A DNA stretch of 64,000 nucleotides from Affinirhizobium straminoryzae (GCF_007004135.1 NZ_VJMG01000011.1:62001-126000), one strand, 5' to 3'. Counted from the first letter of the stretch, positions 42,974-52,088 are shown. Made by a program: numbers and translations. Notes: generated from the letters alone by a model not told the origin.

Positions 42974-44899
42974 ATGGCCGATGCTGTTTTTCGTCTTGAA
43001 AATTCCTGGGAGCCGGTGGAGGGCGATCCCTGCGGTCGCTTCGTCTTCACCCTCGTCAACCTCTCCGGAAACGCGATCAGCGGTTTCAAGCTCGCCTATA
43101 CCTCGCTGACGCGCATCAAGGATTCGGAAGAGGCCCGCTGTGAGAATGCGGTCTTCCTGCGCCGCAACGCCAATTTCCACCAGTACCAGCCGGCAGACGG
43201 TTTCGTTCTCGCTCCCGGCGAAGGCTGGCGCTTTACGGTGGCGCCGCTCTGGCGCCCGGCGCGCCACCGCACGGACGGCGCGAAATCCGCTTATCTGACG
43301 CTTGCGGATGGCACCCACGTGCCGGTCAGCGTCGATGATACGCTGCTCTGCGGCCGTCCGGCCGAACCCGCACCGGTGCTGATGCCGAAGGGGGAGGCTA
43401 AGGAGCCTTTCTCGCTGCTGCCCTGGCCGGTTTCGGCAAACCTGGTGGCTGGCGACACCGTTCCGGTGGCGCTTTATCCGGCAGACGGCGCGACGCTTTC
43501 GGACAAGCAGGCGCTTCTTGCCGTCGGCAGCCTCTATCGCCGGCTGTTCCAGATCGGTCACCAGCCCTTTTCGCTGGTGCCGGCGCATGCGGGCAAGGCC
43601 ATTCGGTTCGCCGAAGACAAGAGCCTCGTCGCGGAGGGCTTTACCCTGTCCTTCGGCGAGGAAATTGTGCTCTCCTATGGCGATGCGGCCGGTCGCCAGT
43701 ATGGCCTCACCGCACTTGCCCATCTGCTGCATGGTGCGCGGCTTGATCCCAAAACCTTTCGTTTCCCTGCCTCGGGCAGCATTACCGATCACCCGCGCTA
43801 TGGCTGGCGCGGCTGCCATCTCGATGTGTCCCGCCAGTTCTACCCGGCGGCGGACATCGCCCGCCTCATCGACATCATGGCGTGGATGCGCCTCAACATC
43901 TTCCACTGGCACCTGAGCGATGACGAGGCCTGGCGGCTGGAGATCAAGGCCTATCCGACGCTGACCACGCTCGGCGTGCTGCGCGGCCCGGACGAGCCGA
44001 TGCTGCCGCAACTCGGCAACGGCGCGGAGCCGGTCGGCGGTTTCTATACGCAGGAGGATGTGAAGGCGATCGTGGCGCATGCAGCCGCCCTCCATGTGGA
44101 GATCGTGCCGGAAGTCGATATTCCCGGTCACAGCACGGCCATGCTGGTGGCGCTGCCGGAGCTTGTCGACGGTCAGGAAGCGCCGGACAGCTATCGTTCC
44201 GTGCAGGGCTATCCGAACAATGCGCTGAACCCCGCAATCGACCTGACCTATCAGGTTCTCGGCAAGGTGTTCGATGAAATGGTGGCGCTTTTCCCCTCTA
44301 AGCTTATCCATATCGGCGGCGACGAAGTGGCGGCCAACACCTGGATGGCCTCGCCGCTGGCTCGCAAGCTGATGGAACGGGAAGGCATCGAGGGCACCTT
44401 CGGTCTGCAGAGCTATTTCATGAAGCGCATCCAGGCCATGCTGGCCGAGCGCGGCCGGAAGCTGGCCGGCTGGGACGAGGTGTCCCATGGCGGCGGCGTC
44501 GATCCCGACGGTACGCTGCTGATGGCCTGGCAGAAGCCGGAGGTTGGTGTCGAACTTGCAAAGCAGGGCTATGACGTGGTCATGACCCCCGGCCAAGCCT
44601 ATTATCTCGACATGGTGCAGGACGAGGCCTTCCAGGAGCCCGGCGCCAGCTGGGCTGGCACGGTGCCGCCAAAGCACAGCTACACCTACGAGGCGGTCGG
44701 TGAGTTTTCGGAAGAGCTGAAGCCGCGCATGCGCGGCGTGCAGGCCTGCATCTGGTCCGAGCATTTCCTCAACCGCGATTACTTCAACCATCTCGTCTTT
44801 CCGCGTCTCGGTGCGATCGCCGAGGCGGCCTGGACGCCGAAGGACAACAAGGACTGGATGCGGTTCGCCGCGATCAGCCCGCTGATGCCGAAGCTTTGA
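42974..44899 (+). CDS. GH20 beta-N-acetylhexosaminidase
   Basis: A 641-aa glycoside hydrolase family 20 enzyme. An N-terminal carbohydrate-binding-like part (residues 1-150) is followed by the GH20b domain (QYGLTALAHLLHGARLD) and the TIM barrel with RGCHLDVSRQFYP, FHWHLSDDEAW and the catalytic Asp-Glu pair in HIGGDEVAANTW. Substrate-assisted hydrolysis removes terminal GlcNAc or GalNAc. No signal peptide is seen at MADAVFRLENSW, so a cytoplasmic substrate is expected. Its place between RpiR/SDR and M81 genes points to breakdown of an amino-sugar conjugate. Confidence 0.93.
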   Translation: MADAVFRLENSWEPVEGDPCGRFVFTLVNLSGNAISGFKLAYTSLTRIKDSEEARCENAVFLRRNANFHQYQPADGFVLAPGEGWRFTVAPLWRPARHRTDGAKSAYLTLADGTHVPVSVDDTLLCGRPAEPAPVLMPKGEAKEPFSLLPWPVSANLVAGDTVPVALYPADGATLSDKQALLAVGSLYRRLFQIGHQPFSLVPAHAGKAIRFAEDKSLVAEGFTLSFGEEIVLSYGDAAGRQYGLTALAHLLHGARLDPKTFRFPASGSITDHPRYGWRGCHLDVSRQFYPAADIARLIDIMAWMRLNIFHWHLSDDEAWRLEIKAYPTLTTLGVLRGPDEPMLPQLGNGAEPVGGFYTQEDVKAIVAHAAALHVEIVPEVDIPGHSTAMLVALPELVDGQEAPDSYRSVQGYPNNALNPAIDLTYQVLGKVFDEMVALFPSKLIHIGGDEVAANTWMASPLARKLMEREGIEGTFGLQSYFMKRIQAMLAERGRKLAGWDEVSHGGGVDPDGTLLMAWQKPEVGVELAKQGYDVVMTPGQAYYLDMVQDEAFQEPGASWAGTVPPKHSYTYEAVGEFSEELKPRMRGVQACIWSEHFLNRDYFNHLVFPRLGAIAEAAWTPKDNKDWMRFAAISPLMPKL

Positions 44900-44912
44900 G
44901 GAAAGACCCACC

Positions 44913-46361
44913 ATGACCCTGCGTATTGCTGTCGGCGGAATCCACACCGAATGCTCCACCTCCTCGCCCGTGCTGATGCAGCCGGAGGATTTTCGCGTGC
45001 TGCGCGGCCAGCATCTGCTGGACGCCGAATACTTCAACTTTCTCGATGCAGAAGGCATCGTGCATCTGCCGCTGCTGCATGCGCGGGCCGTGCCGGGCGG
45101 CCCGGTGGCGCGCCACACCTACGAGGCCTTCAAGGCGGAGTTCCTGGCCCTGCTGCAGGACAGTCTGCCATTGGACGGTCTCTATCTCGCCATGCACGGC
45201 GCGATGAATGTGGAAGGGATGGACGATGCCGAGGGCGACTGGATTTCGGCGGCTCGCGCCGTCGTCGGTCCGGATGTGCCGGTGGCGGCGAGCTATGACC
45301 TGCATGGCAACGTGACGCAGAAGATCATCGACCAGCTGGATATCTTCGCGGCCTATCGCACCGCGCCGCATATCGATGTGCGCGAAACCATGGTGCGCGC
45401 CTGGTCGATGCTGGTGAAGACGCTGAAGACGGGGCAGCGTCCTGGCGTTGCCTGGGCGCCCGTCCCGGTTCTGCTTCCGGGCGAGCGCACCTCGACGGAG
45501 GACGAGCCGGCGAAAGGCCTTTATGCGAAACTGCCCGAACATGACGCCATCGAGGGCATCTGGGATGCCAATCTGATGGTCGGCTATGTTTGGGCCGACG
45601 AGCCGCGCGGCACGGCCTGCGCTGTGGTGACGGCAACCGACAAGGCGGCTGCGAAGGCGGCCGCCGAGGCCATTGCCCAATCCTATTGGGAGGCCCGCGC
45701 GGACTTCCGCTTCGGCCCGGTCACCGCACCGCTGGATGAGGTTCTGCAGATTGCCGAGCAGACGCTGACCCGCCCGGTCATCCTCGCCGATTCCGGCGAC
45801 AACCCGACCGGCGGCGGGGTCGGCGACCGTGCGGATGTGCTGAAGGCGCTGATCGCGCGTGGCTTCGACGGCGCCGTGATCGGCGGCATCACCGACAAAC
45901 CGGCCGTTGCCGCCTGCTTCGAGGCCGGCCTCGGCGCCCGGTTGACGTTGAAGATCGGCGCCTCGCTCGATCCGGCGAGCCCGAGCGTCGAAACCGAGGT
46001 GGAGGTTGTGCGCCTCGATGATCCGGGCGTCGATGCGGAACGGCAGGCCGTCGTGCGGATCGGCGGCATTACGCTGATCCTCGCCTCGCGCCGCAGGCCC
46101 TATCACAATATTGCGGATTTCACCCGCCATGGCATCGACCCGAAGATGGTGCGGCTGCTGGTCGTAAAGTCAGGCTATCTCTCGCCGGAACTGGCGCCGA
46201 TCGCCAATCCGAACCTGATGGCGCTGACGGATGGCGTGATCAACCAGGACATCGAACGGTTGGTCAACCGGCGCCGCAGGAAGCCAAGCTATCCCTTTGA
46301 GAAGGATTTCGAATTTACAGCCGAAGCCGCCTTCTCGGCCCGTTGGACAGACGAGACGTGA
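44913..46361 (+). CDS. M81-family metallopeptidase (MlrC-like), copy 2
   Basis: A 482-aa M81 protein, diverged from copy 1. It has GIHTECSTSSPVL, LAMHGAMNVEGMDDAEGDW, the more canonical SYDLHGNVTQ (DxHGN), TAPHIDVRET (PHxD) and DSGDNPTGGGVGDRAD. It starts 13 nt after the GH20 gene and precedes an MFS gene by 43 nt. Two paralogues in one cluster suggest two different bonds or substrates. The family may act more widely on amide or D-amino-acid-containing compounds than on peptides alone. Confidence 0.88.
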   Translation: MTLRIAVGGIHTECSTSSPVLMQPEDFRVLRGQHLLDAEYFNFLDAEGIVHLPLLHARAVPGGPVARHTYEAFKAEFLALLQDSLPLDGLYLAMHGAMNVEGMDDAEGDWISAARAVVGPDVPVAASYDLHGNVTQKIIDQLDIFAAYRTAPHIDVRETMVRAWSMLVKTLKTGQRPGVAWAPVPVLLPGERTSTEDEPAKGLYAKLPEHDAIEGIWDANLMVGYVWADEPRGTACAVVTATDKAAAKAAAEAIAQSYWEARADFRFGPVTAPLDEVLQIAEQTLTRPVILADSGDNPTGGGVGDRADVLKALIARGFDGAVIGGITDKPAVAACFEAGLGARLTLKIGASLDPASPSVETEVEVVRLDDPGVDAERQAVVRIGGITLILASRRRPYHNIADFTRHGIDPKMVRLLVVKSGYLSPELAPIANPNLMALTDGVINQDIERLVNRRRRKPSYPFEKDFEFTAEAAFSARWTDET

Positions 46362-46404
46362 TGGCCGGAATGCAGCCATCTTTGCATGACACCGGGAGGG
46401 CCGC

Positions 46405-47613
46405 ATGAGCGGCTCTCTTCGCGCATCGCTGTCCGATCCCTCGCTCCGGATCTCGGCGCTCGCCATCTTCCTGTTCGGCACCACGGGGGCGGCCACGTCG
46501 CCCTACCAGTCGCTGATCGGCATCCAGGAACTGGGCCTCAGCAATTCAGCCTATGCGGCGCTGATGTTCGCGGCGGCCGTGATCAACGTCACCGCCAGCG
46601 TGATGATGGGCATCGTGGCCGACCGGATGGGCGATTACCGGCGCTCGATCGTCATCGTCTCCGGCTTCGGCGTGGCAGGTTTCGGCATTGTCTATCTCGC
46701 GGCGAGCGCGCCGGCCTTCGTGATGTCGAAGCTGTTGCTGGTGCCGATTTTCGGGGCGCTGAATTCGCTGATCTTCGCCAATGTGCGCGCCAGTTCGCAA
46801 GGCCTCTCGGCGGCGCGGCTGGTGACGATCAATTCCACCATGCGTGCCACCATCTCGCTCTCCTGGGTGCTGATGCCGGGGCTGGTCGGCATCATGCTGG
46901 CGGGGGCAAGTTCCATGCTGCCGGCCTATCTGGTCGCGACGCTTGCAGCGCTCGCCTGCCTGCTGATCACCGCCGTCTGGCTGCCAGCCGCGCCGCCACG
47001 GACGAACACCGGCGGGGAGGAACGTTACCGCTTTCTCGCGTCGCTATCCGAAATCATCGAACCGCGCGTGGCGCTTCGCGTGTTGGCCATCGCACTGATC
47101 TGCTCCATGCTGCATGTCAGCGATGCCGTGCGCCCGCTGATCGTCACCGGTCAGGCTGGCGGCACGGTCAGCGATCTCGGCATCATCGTCGGCATCGTCG
47201 CGGCACTGGAGATCGTCTTCATCCTTGTCTGGGGCAGAGCGGAGCGTATCCTGAAGCCGGTGCCCGCGCTGGCGCTGGGCGCCGGGCTCTACACAGTCTA
47301 TCTGGTGCTGCAAGGCCTGGCGACAGAGGTGTGGCACGTCTACGCCCAGACGCTGCTGAGCGGTATCGCGGCGGCGGCCATCATCAGCCTGCCGATCACC
47401 TATCTGCAGGATCTGATCGCCGACCGGCCCGGCCTTGGCAGTTCGCTGATTGCCGTCAATATCTTTCTGAGCGCCGGTCTCAGTGCGCTGATTTTTGCGA
47501 TCGGCACGCGTCTCGGCAGCTATGCCATGGTGTCGATCCTCGGTGCGCTCGTCGGATGCGCCGGGATTGCGCTGCTCTTTCTTCTCGATGGCCGCAAGGT
47601 GCGTCAGGCATGA
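46405..47613 (+). CDS. MFS transporter (sugar-efflux SetA-like)
   Basis: A 402-aa major facilitator with about 12 hydrophobic segments. TTGAATSPYQSLIGIQELGLS at the N-terminus and GIVADRMGDYRRSIV (the loop 2-3 motif) resemble SetA-type sugar efflux proteins. It overlaps cutC by 4 nt. In this cluster it may import the conjugate or export an unmetabolised sugar part; direction is not visible. Confidence 0.82.
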   Translation: MSGSLRASLSDPSLRISALAIFLFGTTGAATSPYQSLIGIQELGLSNSAYAALMFAAAVINVTASVMMGIVADRMGDYRRSIVIVSGFGVAGFGIVYLAASAPAFVMSKLLLVPIFGALNSLIFANVRASSQGLSAARLVTINSTMRATISLSWVLMPGLVGIMLAGASSMLPAYLVATLAALACLLITAVWLPAAPPRTNTGGEERYRFLASLSEIIEPRVALRVLAIALICSMLHVSDAVRPLIVTGQAGGTVSDLGIIVGIVAALEIVFILVWGRAERILKPVPALALGAGLYTVYLVLQGLATEVWHVYAQTLLSGIAAAAIISLPITYLQDLIADRPGLGSSLIAVNIFLSAGLSALIFAIGTRLGSYAMVSILGALVGCAGIALLFLLDGRKVRQA

Positions 47614-48404
47614 CCATGCAACACAGGAGCCCATTGCGCATGCACGCCAAGCCTGTTCTCGAAATCTGCGTCGACAATGCCGAGGGGCTGTTTGCCGCCA
47701 TCGAAGGCGGGGCTGACCGGATCGAGCTTTGTGCCGCGCTTTCCGTCGGCGGGTTGACGCCGCCGCGTGGCTTCATGGCGCTGGCCGGTCGCCAGTCAAT
47801 CCCGGTCTATGCCATGATCCGCCCGCGCTCCGGTGGCTTCGTCTTCTCGCCGGAAGAGGTGGAGATGATGAAGTCTGACATCGATGCGGCGCGCGCCACC
47901 GGTCTTGCCGGCGTGGTGCTGGGTGCCAGCCTCCCGGACGGGCGCCTGGACACGGGAACGCTGGCTGTGCTTTGCCGTCATGCGACGGGCCTTGATCTCA
48001 CCCTGCACCGGGCCTTCGACGTAACGCCCGACAAGCGCGAGGCGCTCGAAGCGGCAGTCGCTCTCGGCTTTTCCCGAATCCTCACTTCTGGCGGCCGCCC
48101 GACGGCGCTGGAAGGGATCGATCTGCTGGCGGATCTGGTGGAGCGGGCCGGCGAGCGGATCTCCATCATGCCGGGCGCGGGTGTGCGGCCGCAGAGCGCC
48201 CCTGCCCTGCTGGAGCGGCTGGCGGTGCACGAACTGCATGCCTCCTGCTCCGCCCGCTATGCCGAGGACGATCAGCAGCTAGTCGAGCTGAGCTTCGCCG
48301 CGCGCGAGATGCTGCGGACGGATGCCGCGTCCGTGCGGGCGCTGAAGGCGCTGCTGGCGCAATCGGTCTCCCGCCGCCGCAGCCGGTCAGCGGCGCTTCA
48401 TTGA
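47610..48404 (+). CDS. cutC: CutC-family protein
   Basis: A 264-aa TIM-barrel protein. LEICVDNAEGLFAAIEGGADRIELC, PVYAMIRPRSGGFVFS, LTLHRAFDV and ILTSGG are CutC signatures. The start at 47610 overlaps the MFS stop (ATGA), but an ATG at 47640 with GGAG 10 nt upstream matches the usual family N-terminus and may be the real one. CutC was linked to copper handling in E. coli, but its role is disputed. Here it ends a carbohydrate/peptide catabolic operon, which fits a metabolic enzyme better than a copper protein. Confidence 0.9.
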   Translation: MTMQHRSPLRMHAKPVLEICVDNAEGLFAAIEGGADRIELCAALSVGGLTPPRGFMALAGRQSIPVYAMIRPRSGGFVFSPEEVEMMKSDIDAARATGLAGVVLGASLPDGRLDTGTLAVLCRHATGLDLTLHRAFDVTPDKREALEAAVALGFSRILTSGGRPTALEGIDLLADLVERAGERISIMPGAGVRPQSAPALLERLAVHELHASCSARYAEDDQQLVELSFAAREMLRTDAASVRALKALLAQSVSRRRSRSAALH

Positions 48405-48868
48405 GAATGCCGGCGTCCGCGTGCCGTGAGCGCGTTGCGGATCGAGAAGCTGGAATGGATGCGCGTGACACCCGGCAGCTTTGACAGGATATTGGTATGG
48501 ATCGCCTCGAACTCCTTGGGGCTTTCCACCTCGACGCGGAGAAAATAATCCCAGTCGCCGGTCATCAGGTAGCATTCGCGGATTTCCGGATGCTTGCGCA
48601 CGGCATCCTCGAAGCGGTTCAGATAATCTTCCGTCTGCCGGTCCAGCGTGATGTTGATCATCACTGCAATCGTACTGCCTTCCTCGGCAGAGCCGATCAG
48701 CGCGGTATAACCACGGATGACGCCGCTTTCCTCCATCAGCCGGATGCGCCGCAGGCAGGCGGACGGCGACAGCCCCACATGCTCGGCCATTTGCGCGCTG
48801 CTCATGCGTGCATCGAGCCTCAGCAGCCGAATGATGTTGCGATCGATGGCGTCCAGTGTCGCGGCCAT
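48398..48868 (-). CDS. Lrp/AsnC-family regulator of D-alanine catabolism
   Basis: A 156-aa Lrp-type protein. The N-terminal HTH includes LDARMSSAQMAEHVGLSPSACLRRIRLMEESG, and the C-terminal RAM domain follows (ECYLMTGDWDYFLRVEV). The ATG at 48868 was chosen; the longer frame lacks similarity. It is divergent from the alanine racemase and dadA genes, the arrangement of the dad regulon, where the Lrp-type DadR responds to alanine. It overlaps cutC by 7 nt at the 3' ends. Confidence 0.92.
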   Translation of the reverse strand: MAATLDAIDRNIIRLLRLDARMSSAQMAEHVGLSPSACLRRIRLMEESGVIRGYTALIGSAEEGSTIAVMINITLDRQTEDYLNRFEDAVRKHPEIRECYLMTGDWDYFLRVEVESPKEFEAIHTNILSKLPGVTRIHSSFSIRNALTARGRRHSQ

Positions 48869-48892
48869 GCTTGTTTCCCGAATGAAGGTGCA

Positions 48893-48909
48893 AATTCCGT
48901 GACGGAATT
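48893..48909. promoter_or_regulatory. Perfect palindrome between lrp-type and alanine racemase genes
   Basis: AATTCCGT-G-ACGGAATT (8-bp arms, 1-nt centre) lies 24 nt upstream of the Lrp-type start and 92 nt upstream of the racemase start. A weaker CTGCA-N7-TGCAG follows at 48938-48954. It is the best operator candidate for the Lrp-type regulator. Confidence 0.55.
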
Positions 48910-49001
48910 GAGCATGTTCGCGCGTTTCGAGCAATATCTGCAAAAAACATGCAGGATTTCTCCGCTAAACTCTCTCCAATCATAAACTTGAGGGTTGGGC
49001 C

Positions 49002-50120
49002 ATGGACATGGCGAGCGTGACGAACTGGGACAAGAGCGGCGCGCCGGGCGTGCTGACCATCGATCTTTCCGCCGTGCGCCGCAACTGGCGCCGGATTGCC
49101 TCTCTCGTGGCGCCGGCCAGGACGTCGGCTGTCGTCAAGGCCGATGCCTATGGCCTTGGGGCAGAGCGAGTGAGTGCTGCCCTTTACGAGGAAGGCTGCC
49201 GCGATTTCTTCGTGGCCCAATATGGCGAGGCCGTCACGCTGCGCTCGCTGCTTGCCGATGACGCCGCCCTCTACGTGCTGAACGGGCTGCAGCCCGGCGT
49301 GGAAAGTGATTGCGCGCTGCGCAATGTGATCCCTGTGCTCAATTCGCTGGAGCAGGTCGGCCGCTGGCGCAGCACCGCCAGCCTTCTCGGGCGCCGCCTG
49401 CCGGCACTGCTGCAGTTCGATACCGGCATGTCGAGGCTTGGCATGGCGCCGGAAGAGGCCGAGGCACTGTCGTGCGATCCCGCACTGCTGGCCGGCATCG
49501 ACGTTCGCTACATCATGAGCCATCTCGCCTGCGCCGACGAGGCGGAAGATCCGCACAATGCCGCGCAGGCCAGAATGATGCAGAGCATTTCCGAATCCTT
49601 CCCCGGCATTCCGGTCTGCTTCGGCAATTCCGGCGGATCCTTCCTCGGCGAAGCCTATCGCGGCGCCATGGTCCGCCCCGGCATTGCGCTCTATGGCGCC
49701 CGCCCGACGGATATCCTGACCCAGCCGATGGAGCCGGTCGTCAGCATCGATGCGGCCGTCGTGCAGACCCGCACGGTCCCCGCCGGCACGAGCGTCGGCT
49801 ATTCCGCCACCTATGTCACGGAGCGCGCGCAAAAGCTCGCCACAGTGGCGCTCGGCTATGCCGATGGCGTGCCCCGCTCGCTCAGCAATCGCGGTGCCTT
49901 CTTCCTCGGCAATGTTCGCCTGCCGATCGTCGGCCGCGTGTCGATGGACAGCACGATCATCGACATCACCGATGTGCCGGACGGCGCTCTTTCGCTCGGC
50001 GCGCGGGTGGAATGGATCGGCCCGCACCAGAGTATCGAGCAGGTGGCCGAGGATGCCGGCACCATCACCTGGGAGATCCTGACCGGGATCGGCAACCGCT
50101 ATGCCCGGCACTATCGCTAA
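49002..50120 (+). CDS. dadX: Alanine racemase (catabolic, DadX-type)
   Basis: A 372-aa fold-type III PLP enzyme. VVKADAYGLG has the PLP lysine, VGYSATY the region of the second catalytic base (Tyr), GYADGVPRSLSNRG and VSMDSTIID the conserved C-terminal-domain motifs. It interconverts L- and D-alanine in the cytoplasm. The start lies behind GAGGG. Its position between an Lrp-type regulator and dadA identifies it as the catabolic racemase rather than the cell-wall enzyme Alr. Confidence 0.93.
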   Translation: MDMASVTNWDKSGAPGVLTIDLSAVRRNWRRIASLVAPARTSAVVKADAYGLGAERVSAALYEEGCRDFFVAQYGEAVTLRSLLADDAALYVLNGLQPGVESDCALRNVIPVLNSLEQVGRWRSTASLLGRRLPALLQFDTGMSRLGMAPEEAEALSCDPALLAGIDVRYIMSHLACADEAEDPHNAAQARMMQSISESFPGIPVCFGNSGGSFLGEAYRGAMVRPGIALYGARPTDILTQPMEPVVSIDAAVVQTRTVPAGTSVGYSATYVTERAQKLATVALGYADGVPRSLSNRGAFFLGNVRLPIVGRVSMDSTIIDITDVPDGALSLGARVEWIGPHQSIEQVAEDAGTITWEILTGIGNRYARHYR

Positions 50121-50153
50121 GACAAAGCAGAACAAGAAAACGGGGATATCACC

Positions 50154-51407
50154 ATGAAGATCACCATTCTCGGCGCGGGCGTCATCGGCGTCACCTCCGC
50201 CTACTATCTTGCCAGGGCGGGTCACGAGGTGACTGTCATCGACCGTCAGGCCGGCCCGGCTCTGGAAACGAGCTTTGCCAATGCCGGAGAGGTGTCCTTC
50301 GGCTACTGCTCGCCCTGGGCGGCGCCCGGCATTCCGCAGAAGGCGATGAAGTGGATCTTCATGGAGCACGCGCCGCTGATCCTGCGCCCGAAGCTCGACG
50401 CGGCGATGCTGTCGTGGATGCTGAAGATGCTGATGAATTGCACCTCGGAGCGCTACGCCCTCAACAAGAGCCGCATGCTGCGGCTTGCCGATTACAGCCG
50501 CCTGGCGCTTGCCGAAGTGCGCAGCGACACCGGCATCGCCTATGACGAGCGCATGCAGGGCACGCTGCAGCTGTTCCGCACGCAAGCGCAGCTGGAAGCC
50601 TCCGCCAAGGATGTGAAGGCGCTGGCCGCCGACGGCATTCCCTATGAGGTGCTTGATCCGGACGGCTGCATCCGCGCCGAGCCCGCACTCGCCCATGTTC
50701 GACACAAGATCGTCGGCGGCCTGCTGACGCCGAAGGACGAGACGGGCGATTGTTTCAAGTTCACCAATGCGCTGGCTGCCAAGGCGGAAAGCATGGGCGT
50801 GCGCTTCCAGTGGGGCACGGGCATTATGGGTCTCGAAGTGGAAGGGGGCGCCGTGAAGGCGGTGGTGACGGATCGCGGCCGGATCCTGTCGGACTCAATC
50901 GTCGTCGCGCTCGGCAGCTATTCGCCGATGCTGGTGAAGCCGCATGGCATCAGCCTGCCGGTCTATCCGGTCAAGGGCTATTCGCTGACCATCCCGATCA
51001 CTGATGCAAGCCGCGCCCCGGAATCGACCGTGATGGACGAGACCTACAAGATCGCCATCACCCGCCTTGGCGACCGCATCCGCGTCGGTGGCATGGCGGA
51101 AATCTCGGGCTATACCAATGATCTGGGGCTGGCGCGCCGCCGCACTCTGGAACATTCCGTCACCGACCTGTTCCCCGGCGGCGATATTTCGCGCGCCGAT
51201 TTCTGGTCGGGCCTGCGCCCGATGACGCCGGATGGCACGCCGGTGATCGGTGTGACGAACATCCGCAATCTCTATCTCAACACCGGCCATGGCACGCTCG
51301 GCTGGACGATGAGCTGCGGATCCGCGAAGGTTCTGGCCGACATCGTCAGCGGTCGTAAGGCGGATATCGAAACCAAGGATCTGGCCGTTTCGCGCTACGC
51401 GGCTTGA
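50154..51407 (+). CDS. dadA: D-amino acid dehydrogenase small subunit
   Basis: A 417-aa membrane-associated FAD enzyme. It has N-terminal [28 protein letters not shown], then [23 protein letters not shown], and the C-terminal [14 protein letters not shown] and [14 protein letters not shown]. It oxidises D-alanine to pyruvate and passes electrons to the respiratory chain. It follows the racemase gene by 33 nt and forms a dadXA operon. The nearby D-amino-acid-related cluster (37680-48404) may feed it. Confidence 0.94.
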   Translation: MKITILGAGVIGVTSAYYLARAGHEVTVIDRQAGPALETSFANAGEVSFGYCSPWAAPGIPQKAMKWIFMEHAPLILRPKLDAAMLSWMLKMLMNCTSERYALNKSRMLRLADYSRLALAEVRSDTGIAYDERMQGTLQLFRTQAQLEASAKDVKALAADGIPYEVLDPDGCIRAEPALAHVRHKIVGGLLTPKDETGDCFKFTNALAAKAESMGVRFQWGTGIMGLEVEGGAVKAVVTDRGRILSDSIVVALGSYSPMLVKPHGISLPVYPVKGYSLTIPITDASRAPESTVMDETYKIAITRLGDRIRVGGMAEISGYTNDLGLARRRTLEHSVTDLFPGGDISRADFWSGLRPMTPDGTPVIGVTNIRNLYLNTGHGTLGWTMSCGSAKVLADIVSGRKADIETKDLAVSRYAA

Positions 51408-51435
51408 GTTTCAATGGAAACGGCAGCGCGGGATG

Positions 51436-51732
51436 TCAGTCGTCCCGCTCGGGTTCCGGCGGCCATTGCTGGGCCGCATGCAGCACGCGCAGGATGATGA
51501 TGGCGCCCTCGTCCTCGCGATAGATTACCAGATAATTCGACCGCACCACCATTTCGCGGGTGCCTTCGACGCGGCCGGCGCGGTAAAGACGGGGATGCTC
51601 TATCAGGCGGCCGACCTTGAGATCGATCTCGTCCTTCAGTGCCTGTGCGGCATCGGAATTGTGGTCTGAAATGTAGTCGATGATAGAAAGCAGATCGGAC
51701 CGCGCCGTCTGACGCCACTCAAGACGCCGCAC
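51436..51732 (-). CDS. ParE/RelE-superfamily toxin
   Basis: A 98-aa basic protein with the ParE fold pattern: WRQTARSDLLSIIDYISDHN, HPRLYRAGRVEGTREMVVRSNYLVIYR and a C-terminal ILRVLHAAQQWP. It starts at GTG 51732 and overlaps the antitoxin gene by 14 nt, as in coupled type II toxin-antitoxin pairs. ParE poisons DNA gyrase; RelE-like mRNA cleavage is the alternative for this superfamily. The VLHAAQQWP end is usual for ParE-like toxins. Confidence 0.9.
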   Translation of the reverse strand: MRRLEWRQTARSDLLSIIDYISDHNSDAAQALKDEIDLKVGRLIEHPRLYRAGRVEGTREMVVRSNYLVIYREDEGAIIILRVLHAAQQWPPEPERDD

Positions 51733-52015
51733 GACGCTTCCTGTCGATCATTGCCTGCATGTCGTCCATCACATCCGCGTGCAGCGATGGCGCCCGGAGA
51801 TCATCGAGCGCTTCCTGAACCTTGGCCCGGAACCAGGTGTCATAGGCCTGCGGATCTGTGGTGAGACCGGCCGGCAAGCCGCCTTCCTTCGCCACGCGGG
51901 TCAGAAGAATGCGTACGGCGTCGGAGACCGTCAGGCCGAATTGCGCGAGCTTTTCCGCCGCTTCGGCCTTCAGGTCTTCCTCGACCCGGATATGCAGCAT
52001 CGCCGTCTTGCCCAT
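51719..52015 (-). CDS. RelB/DinJ-type antitoxin
   Basis: A 98-aa antitoxin. The N-terminal ribbon-helix-helix includes AMLHIRVEEDLKAEAAEKLAQFGLTVSDAVRILLTRVAKEG, the RelB/DinJ form, and an extended C-terminal part neutralises the toxin. It lies upstream of the toxin gene, with a palindromic operator at 52050-52067 just before it, so autorepression is expected. Pairing of a RelB/DinJ antitoxin with a ParE-like toxin is a known mix. Confidence 0.92.
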   Translation of the reverse strand: MGKTAMLHIRVEEDLKAEAAEKLAQFGLTVSDAVRILLTRVAKEGGLPAGLTTDPQAYDTWFRAKVQEALDDLRAPSLHADVMDDMQAMIDRKRRAAS

Positions 52016-52049
52016 GCCTATGGCTCCCTGTCATCCATGGAACCAATAT

Positions 52050-52067
52050 GTCTCTCAAATGAGAGAC
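52050..52067 (-). promoter_or_regulatory. Toxin-antitoxin operator/promoter
   Basis: GTCTCTC-AAAT-GAGAGAC is a perfect 7-bp inverted repeat 35 nt upstream of the antitoxin start. On the minus strand it lies between TTGAAC (-35-like) and CATATT (-10-like), 17 nt apart, so bound antitoxin would block the promoter. Confidence 0.6.
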
Positions 52068-52088
52068 GTTCAAGGGCTCATTCCTCCG

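Noticed and set aside
48387-50705. 772-aa minus-strand frame
   Set aside because: Covers alanine racemase and dadA in antisense; no motif, and the Lrp-type gene reads in another frame.
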